NCBI RefSeq assembly: GCF_016107685.1
Contig: NZ_JABASY010000006.1
Span: 124,001 to 188,000, forward strand
Reading direction: 5' to 3'
Length of the DNA stretch: 64,000 bases
From: Brevibacterium yomogidense
GTDB taxonomy: Bacteria > Actinomycetota > Actinomycetes > Actinomycetales > Brevibacteriaceae
Notes under the pieces: generated by a model
What the model was told of the DNA's origin: nothing
What the model saw: the letters and a program-made list of their open reading frames with translations, nothing else
Databases searched by the model: none
Position numbers and translations under genes: made by a program
Shown here: positions 38,062 to 46,266 of the stretch, one piece after another
How positions within the stretch are numbered: the first letter of the stretch is position 1
Layout of the letters: each line of letters begins with the position of its first letter

Positions 38062-39581
38062 GCATCCTCGCGGAACTCCGGACCCCGGACAGCGGGTTCG
38101 GTGAGAAGGACGTCGATTGGCTCCACCTCCTCGTCGGAGACTGGCAGCTCATCGCCGACCTGTCGTTCGCCGACCTCGTCCTGTGGGTTCCGCGCAAGCG
38201 GGCGACGGCTGTCGCCGTGAGTTCCGACGGGGACGACGGGGAGGTCGACTTCGTCGTCGCGGCGCAGTGCCGGCCGATGACCGGCCTCACGATGTTCTCC
38301 AGTGACGCGGTGGGGGACCGGCCCGCTCCACGGCACCGGGCGCTGCTGTCCCGCGCGTACCGGACGAGGACCACCGTCATCGCGGACGACGACGGCACGC
38401 GGTTCGCGCGTGCCGACGTCGTCCCGGTCGTCCGCGCCGGACGCGTGCTGGGAGTGCTCACCCGGCACACGGAGGAATCGCGCCGGGTGGGTGCTTCGCG
38501 GCTGGAGCGCAACTACCGCAGCAGCGCCTCTGCACTGCTCGACATGATCGGTGAGGGGTCGTTCCCCCACCCCGACGCGCCCTCACGGTCGCGTCGGGGT
38601 GAGCCCCGCGTGGGTGACGGCCTCATCCTCCTGAACCGGGAGGGGCGCATCAGGTACGCCTCCCCGAACGGGGTCTCCGTGCTCTACCGGCTGGGCTCCG
38701 AAGGGGACATCGAGGGCAGGTACCTCGCGGACCTCGTCGCGGACCTGGTCGACCAGCCCGGCACGGTCGACGAATCCCTCCCGCTGGTCCTCACGGGGCG
38801 CACCTCCTGGCGTTCGGAGGTGGAGTCGGGGCGGGTGAACATCTCACTGCGGTCGATCCCCCTCATGCGCGACGGGAACCGCACGGGTGCCGTGATCCTG
38901 TGTCGCGACGTGTCGGAGATCCGCCGCCGTGAGCGGGAGCTCATGAGCCGTGACGCGCTCATCCGCGAGATGCACCACCGTGTGAAGAACAACCTCCAGA
39001 CGGTGTCCGCCCTGCTGCGGCTGCAGGCCCGGCGTGCGACGTCGTCGGAGGCGAAGTCGGCGATCGAAGAGGCCATGCGGCGGGTGTCCGTCATCGCGGT
39101 CGTGCACGATTCGCTCAGCCAGTCGCTCGACGACTCGCTCGACTTCGACGACATCCTCGACAAGGGTCTCCGGCTCGCCCCGGACCTCTCCTCACCGCTC
39201 GTCCAGGTGACGACGCGGCGTGTGGGCAGCTTCGGGAAGATCGCGACGGAGGACGCCTCCGCGCTGCTGCTGGCGATCACGGAGCTCGTGACGAATGCCG
39301 TGGAGCACGGATACCCGTTCGACGTGGACGACCCGGATTCGGAGCCGGTAACGGGGCGCATCGATGTGCGTCCCGAACGCGAAGGGGACTTCCTCCGGCT
39401 GCGCGTCGTTGACGACGGGGCGGGTCTGAACGGCGACCGCGGTCCCGGCGATGGGCTGGGGACGCAGATCGTGCGCACGCTCATCACTGCGGACCTGCGC
39501 GGCACGATCGAATGGAGACCCGCACGGGGCGGTGGCACGGAGGTCGTGCTCGAAGTGCCGCTGAGACCGGCGGCGGACTGA
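38058..39581 (+). CDS. pdtaS: Sensor histidine kinase PdtaS (HisKA_2/HWE-like)
   Basis: This 507-residue soluble kinase has an N-terminal GAF-like domain (about 10-150) and a PAS domain (about 185-290; GRIRYASPNGVSVLYRLG). HisKA_2 carries MHHRVKNNLQTVSALLRLQARR (His306/307), and the ATPase domain has ITELVTNAVEHGYP and VVDDGAGL. In mycobacteria PdtaS signals through the ANTAR regulator PdtaR, responds to nitric oxide, copper or cyclic-di-GMP, and affects translation-related adaptation. The ATG overlaps the gdh stop as ATGA; a TTG at 38040 is less likely. It converges on whiB1, as in mycobacteria. Confidence 0.92.
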   Translation: MSILAELRTPDSGFGEKDVDWLHLLVGDWQLIADLSFADLVLWVPRKRATAVAVSSDGDDGEVDFVVAAQCRPMTGLTMFSSDAVGDRPAPRHRALLSRAYRTRTTVIADDDGTRFARADVVPVVRAGRVLGVLTRHTEESRRVGASRLERNYRSSASALLDMIGEGSFPHPDAPSRSRRGEPRVGDGLILLNREGRIRYASPNGVSVLYRLGSEGDIEGRYLADLVADLVDQPGTVDESLPLVLTGRTSWRSEVESGRVNISLRSIPLMRDGNRTGAVILCRDVSEIRRRERELMSRDALIREMHHRVKNNLQTVSALLRLQARRATSSEAKSAIEEAMRRVSVIAVVHDSLSQSLDDSLDFDDILDKGLRLAPDLSSPLVQVTTRRVGSFGKIATEDASALLLAITELVTNAVEHGYPFDVDDPDSEPVTGRIDVRPEREGDFLRLRVVDDGAGLNGDRGPGDGLGTQIVRTLITADLRGTIEWRPARGGGTEVVLEVPLRPAAD

Positions 39582-39596
39582 GACACGACGACAGAC

Positions 39597-39628
39597 GAAG
39601 ACCCGGACCCTGCAGGGCCCGGGTCTTC
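39597..39628. terminator. Hairpin terminator between pdtaS and whiB1
   Basis: GAAGACCCGG and CCGGGTCTTC (10 bp) flank an inner self-complementary CCCTGCAGGG with one mismatch between them. It is positioned 15 bases after pdtaS and 31 bases before the whiB1 stop. Confidence 0.75.
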
Positions 39629-39659
39629 ATCCGTCCGGTGTAGGAACGAGTGCGGGAGC

Positions 39660-39908
39660 TCAGCCGGCGCGGCGGGCGCGTGCGGCGCGACGCTTGAGAG
39701 CGCGGCGCTCGTCTTCGCTCATTCCGCCCCACACGCCGGCATCCTGTCCGGATTCGAGGGCCCACTGCAAGCAGGTCTCGACGACCTCGCAGCGGCGGCA
39801 GACCCGCTTGGCCTCTTCGATCTGAAGCAGGGCAGGACCAGTGTTCCCAATGGGGAAGAACAGCTCAGGATCCTCGTTCAGACACGCAGCACGATGGCGC
39901 CAGTCCAT
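39660..39908 (-). CDS. whiB1: WhiB-family regulator WhiB1
   Basis: This 82-residue protein is essentially the minimal Wbl domain. Cys9, Cys37, Cys40 and Cys46 would hold a [4Fe-4S] cluster, GVWGG is at 58-62, and a basic Arg/Ala-rich tail binds DNA. WhiB1 is an essential nitric-oxide-sensitive regulator in mycobacteria that associates with the primary sigma factor. The length, the N-terminus MDWRHRAAC and the pdtaS neighbour all support WhiB1. The ATG is preceded by GAGAGGA. Confidence 0.94.
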   Translation of the reverse strand: MDWRHRAACLNEDPELFFPIGNTGPALLQIEEAKRVCRRCEVVETCLQWALESGQDAGVWGGMSEDERRALKRRAARARRAG

Positions 39909-40070
39909 GGGTTCCTCTCAAGTGGAAGACGGCCCGTCGACTCAGTCCTGCGGTGGAATACGGCCGACACGGATGTCGCGGCGCATGCCGCCGCTGGCGC
40001 GCTGACGGGCGCGGAAACGGTGATAATCCAGCATCCCACGCGAGCGCGCACACCCACAAGACCTCATCTG

Positions 40071-40086
40071 TGTGAAGTCTCTGACA
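40071..40086. promoter_or_regulatory. Candidate CRP/GlxR-type site in the whiB1 upstream region
   Basis: TGTGA-N6-TGACA matches the CRP palindrome TGTGA-N6-TCACA at nine of ten positions. It lies 163 bases upstream of whiB1 and 110 bases upstream of the gamma carbonic anhydrase-like gene. The M. tuberculosis whiB1 promoter is known to be CRP-controlled, which makes the match more interesting. Apart from this site and a short SD-like AAGGAGG at 40100, the 286-base gap shows no gene. Confidence 0.35.
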
Positions 40087-40195
40087 GACAACCATCATGA
40101 AGGAGGCGTATACAAGAGTGCAAATCGTGTGCTAAGGCCGTCCGCCTGGCGGTCATCCATTGCTCGGACGACCTGCCTCTGCTTGCATTGTGCAC

Positions 40196-40756
40196 ATGAG
40201 CGAGCAGAGCAGAGCACCCGGGAACCTGGCCGACGTCCGCCTCATCGAAGTCGACGGTCGCGCCCCGCAGATCCACGAGACGGCATTCATCGCGCCGGGC
40301 GTCACGCTCATCGGCGACGTGACGATCGGCGCGAGGTCGTCCGTCTTCTACGGGTCGGTGCTCCGTGCCGAGCGCGCCGCGATCACGATCGGTGAGGACA
40401 CGAACGTGCAGGACAACACCGTCATGCACTGCGACCCGGGGTTCGACGTCACGGTGGGCAGTCGAGTGTCCATCGGTCACGCCGCGATGATCCACGGCTG
40501 CACGATCGAGGACGACTGCCTCATCGGAATGTCCACGACGCTGCTCAACGGGGCCGTCGTCGGGTCGTACTCCCTGGTCGCTGCGAAGGCTCTCATTCTC
40601 GAAGGGGCGTCGATCCCCGCAGGCTCGCTCGTCGCAGGCGTCCCCGGGAAGGTGCGCCGCGAACTCGACGAGGAGGGGCGCGCACACGTCGATGGCAACT
40701 GGCGCTCCTACCGGGAGATCGCCCGGATCCACATGGAGCAGTCCCGCATCCTCTGA
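40196..40756 (+). CDS. Gamma-class carbonic anhydrase-like hexapeptide-repeat protein
   Basis: This 186-residue left-handed beta-helix protein has repeated [IV]GxxxxV turns (TLIGDVTIGARSSVFYGSVLRAERAAITIGEDTNVQDN). Three candidate zinc histidines lie at 78, 95 and 100 (HCDPG, IGHAAMIHG). Relatives include YrdA/PaaY and Cam-type carbonic anhydrases; many close relatives lack measured activity. The ATG at 40196 has no clear ribosome site; TGCATT ending six bases upstream may be a weak -10 for a leaderless start. Confidence 0.85.
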   Translation: MSEQSRAPGNLADVRLIEVDGRAPQIHETAFIAPGVTLIGDVTIGARSSVFYGSVLRAERAAITIGEDTNVQDNTVMHCDPGFDVTVGSRVSIGHAAMIHGCTIEDDCLIGMSTTLLNGAVVGSYSLVAAKALILEGASIPAGSLVAGVPGKVRRELDEEGRAHVDGNWRSYREIARIHMEQSRIL

Positions 40757-40902
40757 GACCGCTGCGGTTCCGCATCGACCCCACCATGGCGCCGCCCCCG
40801 CCGTTGGGGCGACTGGACCCGTGGGGCGACCGCATCGCTGTGAGGTCCCTCTCTGCCCGCGGGGACGAATGGCCGCGGACTGGTCTCCTGCGCGTCCTCT
40901 GA

Positions 40903-40908
40903 CAGAAT
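40903..40908 (+). promoter_or_regulatory. -10 element (CAGAAT) for leaderless lpdA-like gene
   Basis: CAGAAT ends seven bases before the GTG at 40916. It overlaps an in-frame upstream ATG (40907), which argues against that ATG as the start. Confidence 0.4.
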
Positions 40909-40915
40909 GAGAGGC

Positions 40916-42331
40916 GTGAAGAACGTACTGGATCGCTCGCATAATCGTGTAGTCATCATGGGTGGTGGCCCGGGAGGATACGAGGCCGCGCTCATCGCCG
41001 CCCAGCTGGGCGCCGACGTCATGCTCGTGGAGCGGGACCGCTGCGGCGGATCCGCCGTCCTCACCGACGTCGTGCCCTCGAAGTCCCTCATCGCCACGGC
41101 AGAGGTGATGGGGACGATCAACGACGCCGGAGGGTTCGGCCTGCGCGTGCGCGGAGGCGACGCGGAGTCGCCGGTCGTCCCGGATCTCGCCGCGATGAAC
41201 GAGAGGATCCTCGGGCTGGCGGACGCGCAGGCCGACGACATCCACGACGGCCTCGTCCGTGCCGGGGTGAAGGTCGTCAAGGGGTCCGCACGACTCGTCG
41301 ATCGCAACACCGTGCACGTGACGGAGGCCGGTGGCACCGAGTACGACCTGGCCGCCGACACCGTGCTCGTGGCCGTCGGTGCTCATCCTCGCGAGCTGCC
41401 GACCGCGATCCCTGACGGGGAGCGGATCCTCACGTGGACGCAGCTCTACGGGCTGGACGAGCTCCCTCCGCACCTGGTCGTCGTGGGCTCCGGGGTGACG
41501 GGTGCGGAGTTCGCCTCCGCCTACCGCGCGCTGGGCACCGAGGTCACTCTCGTCTCCTCCCGCGACCGGGTGCTGCCCGGCGAGGACGAGGACGCCGCAG
41601 AGGTGCTCGAATCCGTCTTCCGGTCCCGCGGGATGAACGTCCTGTCGCGCTCCCGCGCCGAATCCGTCGAGCGCGACGGCGACGGCGTCGTCGTCACGCT
41701 CGCGGACGGGCGGATCGTCCGGGCCTCGCACTGCCTCATGGCGGTCGGCTCGATCCCCAACACTGAGGACCTCGGGCTGGAGGCCGCAGGTGTCGCAGTC
41801 GAGGAATCCGGCCACATCGTCGTCGACGGAGTCTCCCGGACGTCCGTCCCGGGTGTGTACGCCGCTGGCGACTGCACCGCGGTGCTGCCACTCGCGTCCG
41901 TCGCCGCGATGCAGGGACGGATCGCGATGTTCCACGCGCTGGGCGATGCGGTCTTCCCGCTGCGGCTGCGCAACGTCGCCTCGAACGTCTTCACCTCACC
42001 GGAGATCGCGACGGTCGGTTTCACGCAGGCGGACTTCCGCGAGAACGCGTTCGAGGTCGAGACGGTCACTCAGCCGCTGCACACCAACGCGCGTGCCAAG
42101 ATGCAGGGCATCACGGAGGGCTTCGTGAAGATCTTCTGCCGCCGCGGATCCGGATCCGTCCTGGGCGGTGTCGTGGTGGGCCCGCGTGCCAGCGAGCTCA
42201 TCCTCCCGCTCACGATGGCGGTCGAGAACCGCCTCACGGTCGATCAGCTGGCGCAGTCGTTCGTCGTCTACCCGTCACTGACGGGATCGCTGACAGAGGC
42301 CGCGAGGAAACTGCACCACCACCAGGCCTGA
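40916..42331 (+). CDS. lpdA: LpdA-like NAD(P)H:quinone reductase / flavoprotein disulfide reductase homologue
   Basis: This 471-residue member of the pyridine nucleotide-disulfide reductase family has an FAD loop GGGPGGYEA at 16-24, NAD(P) loop VVGSGVTGAEFASAY, GVYAAGDCT, and a dimerisation domain ending LHHHQA. The redox cysteine pair is absent: at positions 47 and 52, where lipoamide dehydrogenase has CxxxxC, it has Ala and Val (SAVLTDVVPSK). It thus resembles mycobacterial LpdA (Rv3303c), a quinone reductase linked to virulence, rather than a lipoamide dehydrogenase. The C-terminal HxxxxE dyad is also not evident. A 25-bp terminator follows. Confidence 0.87.
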   Translation: MKNVLDRSHNRVVIMGGGPGGYEAALIAAQLGADVMLVERDRCGGSAVLTDVVPSKSLIATAEVMGTINDAGGFGLRVRGGDAESPVVPDLAAMNERILGLADAQADDIHDGLVRAGVKVVKGSARLVDRNTVHVTEAGGTEYDLAADTVLVAVGAHPRELPTAIPDGERILTWTQLYGLDELPPHLVVVGSGVTGAEFASAYRALGTEVTLVSSRDRVLPGEDEDAAEVLESVFRSRGMNVLSRSRAESVERDGDGVVVTLADGRIVRASHCLMAVGSIPNTEDLGLEAAGVAVEESGHIVVDGVSRTSVPGVYAAGDCTAVLPLASVAAMQGRIAMFHALGDAVFPLRLRNVASNVFTSPEIATVGFTQADFRENAFEVETVTQPLHTNARAKMQGITEGFVKIFCRRGSGSVLGGVVVGPRASELILPLTMAVENRLTVDQLAQSFVVYPSLTGSLTEAARKLHHHQA

Positions 42332-42334
42332 GAA

Positions 42335-42389
42335 ACGCGAAGATGCTCCGGGGCCGCCCCAATCGGGCGGCCCCGGAGCATCTTCGCGT
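42335..42389. terminator. Perfect 25-bp hairpin terminator
   Basis: The arms at 42335-42359 and 42365-42389 are perfectly complementary with a five-base loop. It lies between the convergent lpdA-like and acyl-CoA carboxylase genes and should serve both. Confidence 0.88.
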
Positions 42390-42404
42390 CAGGGGAAGCG
42401 CGTG

Positions 42405-44207
42405 TCAGACCTCGAACTCGACGAGGAGGTCACCCGACCGCACGCCGGCGCCCGGCCCCACCGCGACCGAGCGGACCACCGCGTCGTGTGCCGCGGTGAG
42501 CGGCTGCTCCATCTTCATCGCCTCGATGACAGCCAGGCGATCACCGGCGGACACGCGGTCACCGGGGGAGACGTCGACCGCGACGATCGTTCCCTGCATG
42601 GGTGCGGTGAGGCTGCCAGAGGCGGCCGCGGTCTTCGACGTCCGCTTCGTCACGCGGCGACTGCGCTGCGGGCGGCCGCTCGGTGCCGCCAACGCCGCGG
42701 GCACCCCGACGACGAGCCGGTGGCCGTCGACCTCGACGACGACCTCGACCTGCTCGGCGCGCTCCTCCCCGTCCTCCGACGGGGCGGGGAGACGATCAGC
42801 GGACCAGTCCGGCATGAAGTCCTCCTCGAGCCAGCGCGTGGACACGAGCAGCTCCTGACCCGCGAACTCCGCGGCATCCGTGAGGCTGCGGTGGAGCGGG
42901 AGGAGGGTGGCCACGCCGTCGAACACGAACTCGTCGATCGCGCGGCGGCTGCGTGCCAGCGCGGTGGCCCTGTCCGGTCCCCACACGATGAGCTTCGCGA
43001 GCATCGGGTCGAAGTCCGAACCGACCGTCGTGCCCGCCTGGACACCGGAGTCGATGCGCACGCCGGGCCCGGCGGGCTCCCGGTAGGACGTGATCGCGCC
43101 CGTGACCGGGACGAATCCGTGAGCGGGGTCCTCCGCATTGATCCGGAACTGGAACGCGTGACCCCGAGGGGCGGGGAAGGATTCGGGAAGCGATTCCCCG
43201 GCCGCGATGCGCAGCTGCCATCCGACGAGGTCGATCCCGGCGATCTCCTCCGTGATCGTGTGCTCGACCTGGATGCGGGCGTTCGCCTCCATGAACGTGA
43301 TGCGGCCGTCCGCCCCCAGGAGGAACTCGCAGGTCGCGGCACCCACATACCCCACGTGGCGCAGGATGTTCACGGACGCGTCCGCCAGGAGCTGCTCCTG
43401 CGCGTCGGTGAGTCCGGGTGCCGGCGCCTCCTCGAGGATCTTCTGATTGCGGCGCTGCAGTGTGCAGTCGCGGGTGGAGACGACCAGGACGTGGCCCTTC
43501 GCATCCGCGAGGCACTGCGTCTCGATGTGGCGCGGACGCACGATCTGCTGCTCGATGAGGCACTCGCCGCGGCCGAACGCCGCCTTCGCCTCACGCGACG
43601 CGGCTTCGAACGCGGCAGGCAGGGCGTTGGCGTCCGCGGCGGTGCGGAACCCGCGACCCCCACCCCCGTGGACCGCCTTGATCGCGACGGGGTAGCCGAT
43701 CGTCTCCGCGATCTCCGCTGCCTCGCGGATCGACTCGACGGGGCCGGGCGACCCCTGCGGGACGGGGGCGCCGACGGCCTGCGCGACCTCCCGGGCACCT
43801 GCCTTGTCACCCAGGGCGTCGATCGCTGAGGCGGGCGCGCCCACCCAGGTGAGCCCGGCCTCGGCGACGGCGGTGGCGAACTCCCCGCTCTCCGCGAGGT
43901 ACCCGTAGCCCGGATGCACCGCATCCGCGCCGGCACGCTGCGCCAGCTCGATCATCGTGGGAATGCTCAGGTAGGTGTCCGCGGCACAGGCGCCCTCGAG
44001 CTTGTACGCATCGTCCGCGAGCGTGACGAAGAGGGAGTCCGCATCGGAGGCCGTGTACGCCGCGACGGAGGCGATGCCCAGGTCGCGGCACGCGCGGACG
44101 ATGCGCAGGGCGATCTCACCGCGGTTCGCGATGAGGACCCTGCGGACGGGTCGATCGTCGGCGATTGCGGTCCGGTCTGTCGGCGACGCGGCGGGCGCTG
44201 CGGTCAT
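42405..44207 (-). CDS. accA3: Acyl-CoA carboxylase alpha subunit (biotin carboxylase plus biotin carrier)
   Basis: This 600-residue fusion has an N-terminal biotin carboxylase domain (VLIANRGEIALRIVRACRDLGI, ATP-grasp glycine loop HGGGGRGF, FMEANARIQVEHTITEEI, RINAEDP) and a C-terminal biotinyl domain with K565 in EAMKMEQP. It carboxylates biotin for acetyl- and propionyl-CoA carboxylase complexes, feeding fatty and mycolic-type acid synthesis together with AccD subunits not in this window. GAGGAGA precedes the ATG. A Maf gene lies nearby as in mycobacteria (as I recall Rv3285 and Rv3282), supporting AccA3. Confidence 0.93.
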   Translation of the reverse strand: MTAAPAASPTDRTAIADDRPVRRVLIANRGEIALRIVRACRDLGIASVAAYTASDADSLFVTLADDAYKLEGACAADTYLSIPTMIELAQRAGADAVHPGYGYLAESGEFATAVAEAGLTWVGAPASAIDALGDKAGAREVAQAVGAPVPQGSPGPVESIREAAEIAETIGYPVAIKAVHGGGGRGFRTAADANALPAAFEAASREAKAAFGRGECLIEQQIVRPRHIETQCLADAKGHVLVVSTRDCTLQRRNQKILEEAPAPGLTDAQEQLLADASVNILRHVGYVGAATCEFLLGADGRITFMEANARIQVEHTITEEIAGIDLVGWQLRIAAGESLPESFPAPRGHAFQFRINAEDPAHGFVPVTGAITSYREPAGPGVRIDSGVQAGTTVGSDFDPMLAKLIVWGPDRATALARSRRAIDEFVFDGVATLLPLHRSLTDAAEFAGQELLVSTRWLEEDFMPDWSADRLPAPSEDGEERAEQVEVVVEVDGHRLVVGVPAALAAPSGRPQRSRRVTKRTSKTAAASGSLTAPMQGTIVAVDVSPGDRVSAGDRLAVIEAMKMEQPLTAAHDAVVRSVAVGPGAGVRSGDLLVEFEV

Positions 44208-44302
44208 CGGGTCTCCTCACCTGCGGGTAGTGCGCGCGGATGCGCGAACGGGGAACAGCTCCGCCGAATATATGGAAACCCATCGACCGGTTGTGGACGG
44301 GA

Positions 44303-44337
44303 GACAAAACAATGCGCCCCGATTCTTGTCGGGGTGC
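44303..44337 (-). terminator. Rho-independent terminator of the SGNH-maf operon
   Basis: On the reverse strand GCACCCCGA and TCGGGGCGC form a hairpin with one mismatch and a six-base loop, followed by the T-rich ATTGTTTTGTC. It lies about 100 bases after the maf stop. This is one of the few terminators here with a T-run. Confidence 0.75.
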
Positions 44338-44436
44338 GTGGGCCCCCGGGCGTGTCGGGGCGTGCTGCGGTCGTCCAGGATCGGTGCGCGGGCGGCAGGG
44401 CCCGCAGCCGCGAGCAGCGCGTGGAAGGCCGCACCG

Positions 44437-45138
44437 TCAGGCGGGGATGCGGTTCCACAGTGCGGTCCAGCGGACCCCCATATCCGCCAGGAGCCCTCGC
44501 ACAAGGGGGAGGCTGAGGCCGATGACGTTGTGGTGGTCGCCCTCGATCCCCGTGACGAACGCCCCGCCCAGCCCATCGATCGTCAGTGCACCGGCCACCT
44601 CGAACGGCTCCTCCGTCGCGATGTAGTCCTCGAGTTCGTCAGCGGTGGGGGTCGCGAGGTGGACGAGCGTCTCGCCAGCAGCGAGGCGGTGGTCGCGCAC
44701 GCGCCAGGGGGAGGACGTGCGCGGCTCGTCCCGGGTGAGGTCGCCCACCCAGTGCGCACTCCACAGGACGGGGGAGGTGCCTGCCATCCGCTGCCAGACC
44801 GTCCGTGTGCGCTCCGCCGTGTGGGGCTTCCCGACCGGTCTGCCGTCCAGTTCGAGCACGGAGTCACAGGCGACGACGACCAGATCTCGTGCACCGGTCT
44901 CGAGCTCGACGGAGTCTCCGTTCGCCCCGTCCTCGGCGTCTCCGCTCAGCCGATCGACGACCGCCCGCGCTTTGGCCTCCGCCAGCAGGGTGACGAGGGT
45001 GCGGACGTCCGCATCCGGATGCGCCGCCTCGAGTGCGTCCTCGTCGACGTCCGGGACCGCGATGAGCGGTTCGATGCCGGCTTCCCGCAGGATGCGGAGC
45101 CGGGACGGGGATCCGGACGCCAGCAGCAGGCGGGTCAT
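44437..45138 (-). CDS. maf: Maf family nucleotide pyrophosphatase
   Basis: This 233-residue protein has the Maf signature LLLASGSPSRLRILREAGI, substrate residues in VVVACDSVLELDGRPVGKPH, and TIDGLGGAFVTGIEGDHHNVIGLSLPLV. Maf enzymes hydrolyse non-canonical or modified nucleoside triphosphates such as dTTP/UTP analogues, and some affect septation. Slightly longer than average because of an acidic insertion (SGDAEDGANGDSVELETGA). The ATG overlaps the upstream SGNH-like gene as ATGA. Confidence 0.92.
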   Translation of the reverse strand: MTRLLLASGSPSRLRILREAGIEPLIAVPDVDEDALEAAHPDADVRTLVTLLAEAKARAVVDRLSGDAEDGANGDSVELETGARDLVVVACDSVLELDGRPVGKPHTAERTRTVWQRMAGTSPVLWSAHWVGDLTRDEPRTSSPWRVRDHRLAAGETLVHLATPTADELEDYIATEEPFEVAGALTIDGLGGAFVTGIEGDHHNVIGLSLPLVRGLLADMGVRWTALWNRIPA

Positions 45139-46136
45139 TCGTCCTCCGGGGAGTGGCTGTAGCGGGGCAGTTCGAAGCGGTCGGCGATCTCGTGGAGGAT
45201 CGCGGCCGCGAGCTGACGGCGACCGAGCTCGCTGGGGCGCTGACCGGACGGGTCGACGAGCCCCGTGTGCGCGGTGCCGGACAGGATGCGGGTGAGCGAC
45301 AGGGGGAGCGCACCCGCCGCCAGCGCGGCGAGCCACTGCGACCCCGCGAGCACGCGGGACGAGCGGCGCAGCACCGTGCGCAGAGGGTTCCTGATGCCGG
45401 GGAGGCTGCTGAGGTTCGGACAGCAGAGGACCACGACGGCGAACCCCTCCCGTTCCAGCCTCGACAGCGCGGACGACAGGACGCCCAGCGTGATCGACCC
45501 GACGACCGGGAAGACGATGTCCGCCGTACCCATCGAGATGACCGCGATCCGCGGACCGCCGCGTGCACTCAGATGCGGGTCGGCGAGAGCCCGGTCGACC
45601 TGGGTGATGAGGGCCTCCGCCCGTGCTGACGGCTCCGCGAGAGCGGTCAGACGCACGGGGATGCCGAGCAGGGACGCGAGCCCGCGGCTCAACAGGCGGG
45701 CCGGATCATCCGGCGCCGAACCCGCGATCCACGAGTCTCCCAGCACTGCGAGAGCCGCGGAGGCCTGCTGCGAAGCGGAGGCGGAGCCGGGAGGCGAGCC
45801 GGGAGCACGCGGGGAGGGCGCCTCGGCGGCGAGGGAGCCGGGAGCACGTGGGACGGGGACCTCGGCGGCGGGAGCGTCGGAAGAGACAGGGGCTTCGGAA
45901 GAGGCGAGCACGTCGGAAGGGACAGCGGCTTCGGAAGAGGTGGGGGCATCCGTGAGGGCGAACCGGGGCGGATGCGCGATGGTGCGCGTGCCCGGGGCGT
46001 CGAACGCGTTCGCCGCATCCGTGAAGTCCTTGCGGAGCCTGCCCGCCTGGAGCCGGAGGAGGACGGTCCCCGCACCCACGAACGCGGCAGGCGCAGCGGC
46101 GACACTGAGCAGGCCGACGGCAGTCTTCCGCCTCAT
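45135..46136 (-). CDS. SGNH/GDSL hydrolase-like secreted or anchored protein, catalytic C-terminal block altered
   Basis: This 333-residue protein has an N-terminal hydrophobic helix (about 6-28), a low-complexity Ser/Pro/Ala/Glu linker with repeats such as SSEAPVSSD and PRAPGS (65-125), and an SGNH-like domain with Block I AVLGDSWIAG (GDS 133-135). Block V normally carries DxxH before PS; here it reads SGQRPSELG (297-305), lacking both Asp and His. Activity is therefore doubtful. GAGGAG lies seven bases before the ATG at 46136. It forms an operon with maf, with a four-base overlap. Confidence 0.75.
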   Translation of the reverse strand: MRRKTAVGLLSVAAAPAAFVGAGTVLLRLQAGRLRKDFTDAANAFDAPGTRTIAHPPRFALTDAPTSSEAAVPSDVLASSEAPVSSDAPAAEVPVPRAPGSLAAEAPSPRAPGSPPGSASASQQASAALAVLGDSWIAGSAPDDPARLLSRGLASLLGIPVRLTALAEPSARAEALITQVDRALADPHLSARGGPRIAVISMGTADIVFPVVGSITLGVLSSALSRLEREGFAVVVLCCPNLSSLPGIRNPLRTVLRRSSRVLAGSQWLAALAAGALPLSLTRILSGTAHTGLVDPSGQRPSELGRRQLAAAILHEIADRFELPRYSHSPEDE

Positions 46137-46252
46137 ACGCAAGCTCCTCGTTCCCTCGACCGCGCTCTCGCAGAACCACCCGGTTCCGCGGGACCAGCCT
46201 AGCGGCCGTGACAGGTCCGTCCGCGAGCCTTCCTGATCGACGGCCCCGCACG

Positions 46253-46258
46253 TATAGT
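46253..46258 (+). promoter_or_regulatory. -10 element (TATAGT) for leaderless AI-2E family gene
   Basis: TATAGT, close to the consensus TATAAT, ends eight bases before the ATG at 46267. No ribosome site is present. Confidence 0.5.
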
Positions 46259-46266
46259 CTGGCGTC

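Noticed and set aside
40097..40135. Twelve-codon frame MKEAYTRVQIVC in the whiB1 upstream gap, with an AAGGAGG overlapping it
   Set aside because: The SD-like sequence lies inside the frame, no -10 precedes it, and it does not overlap the next gene; chance is the simplest explanation.
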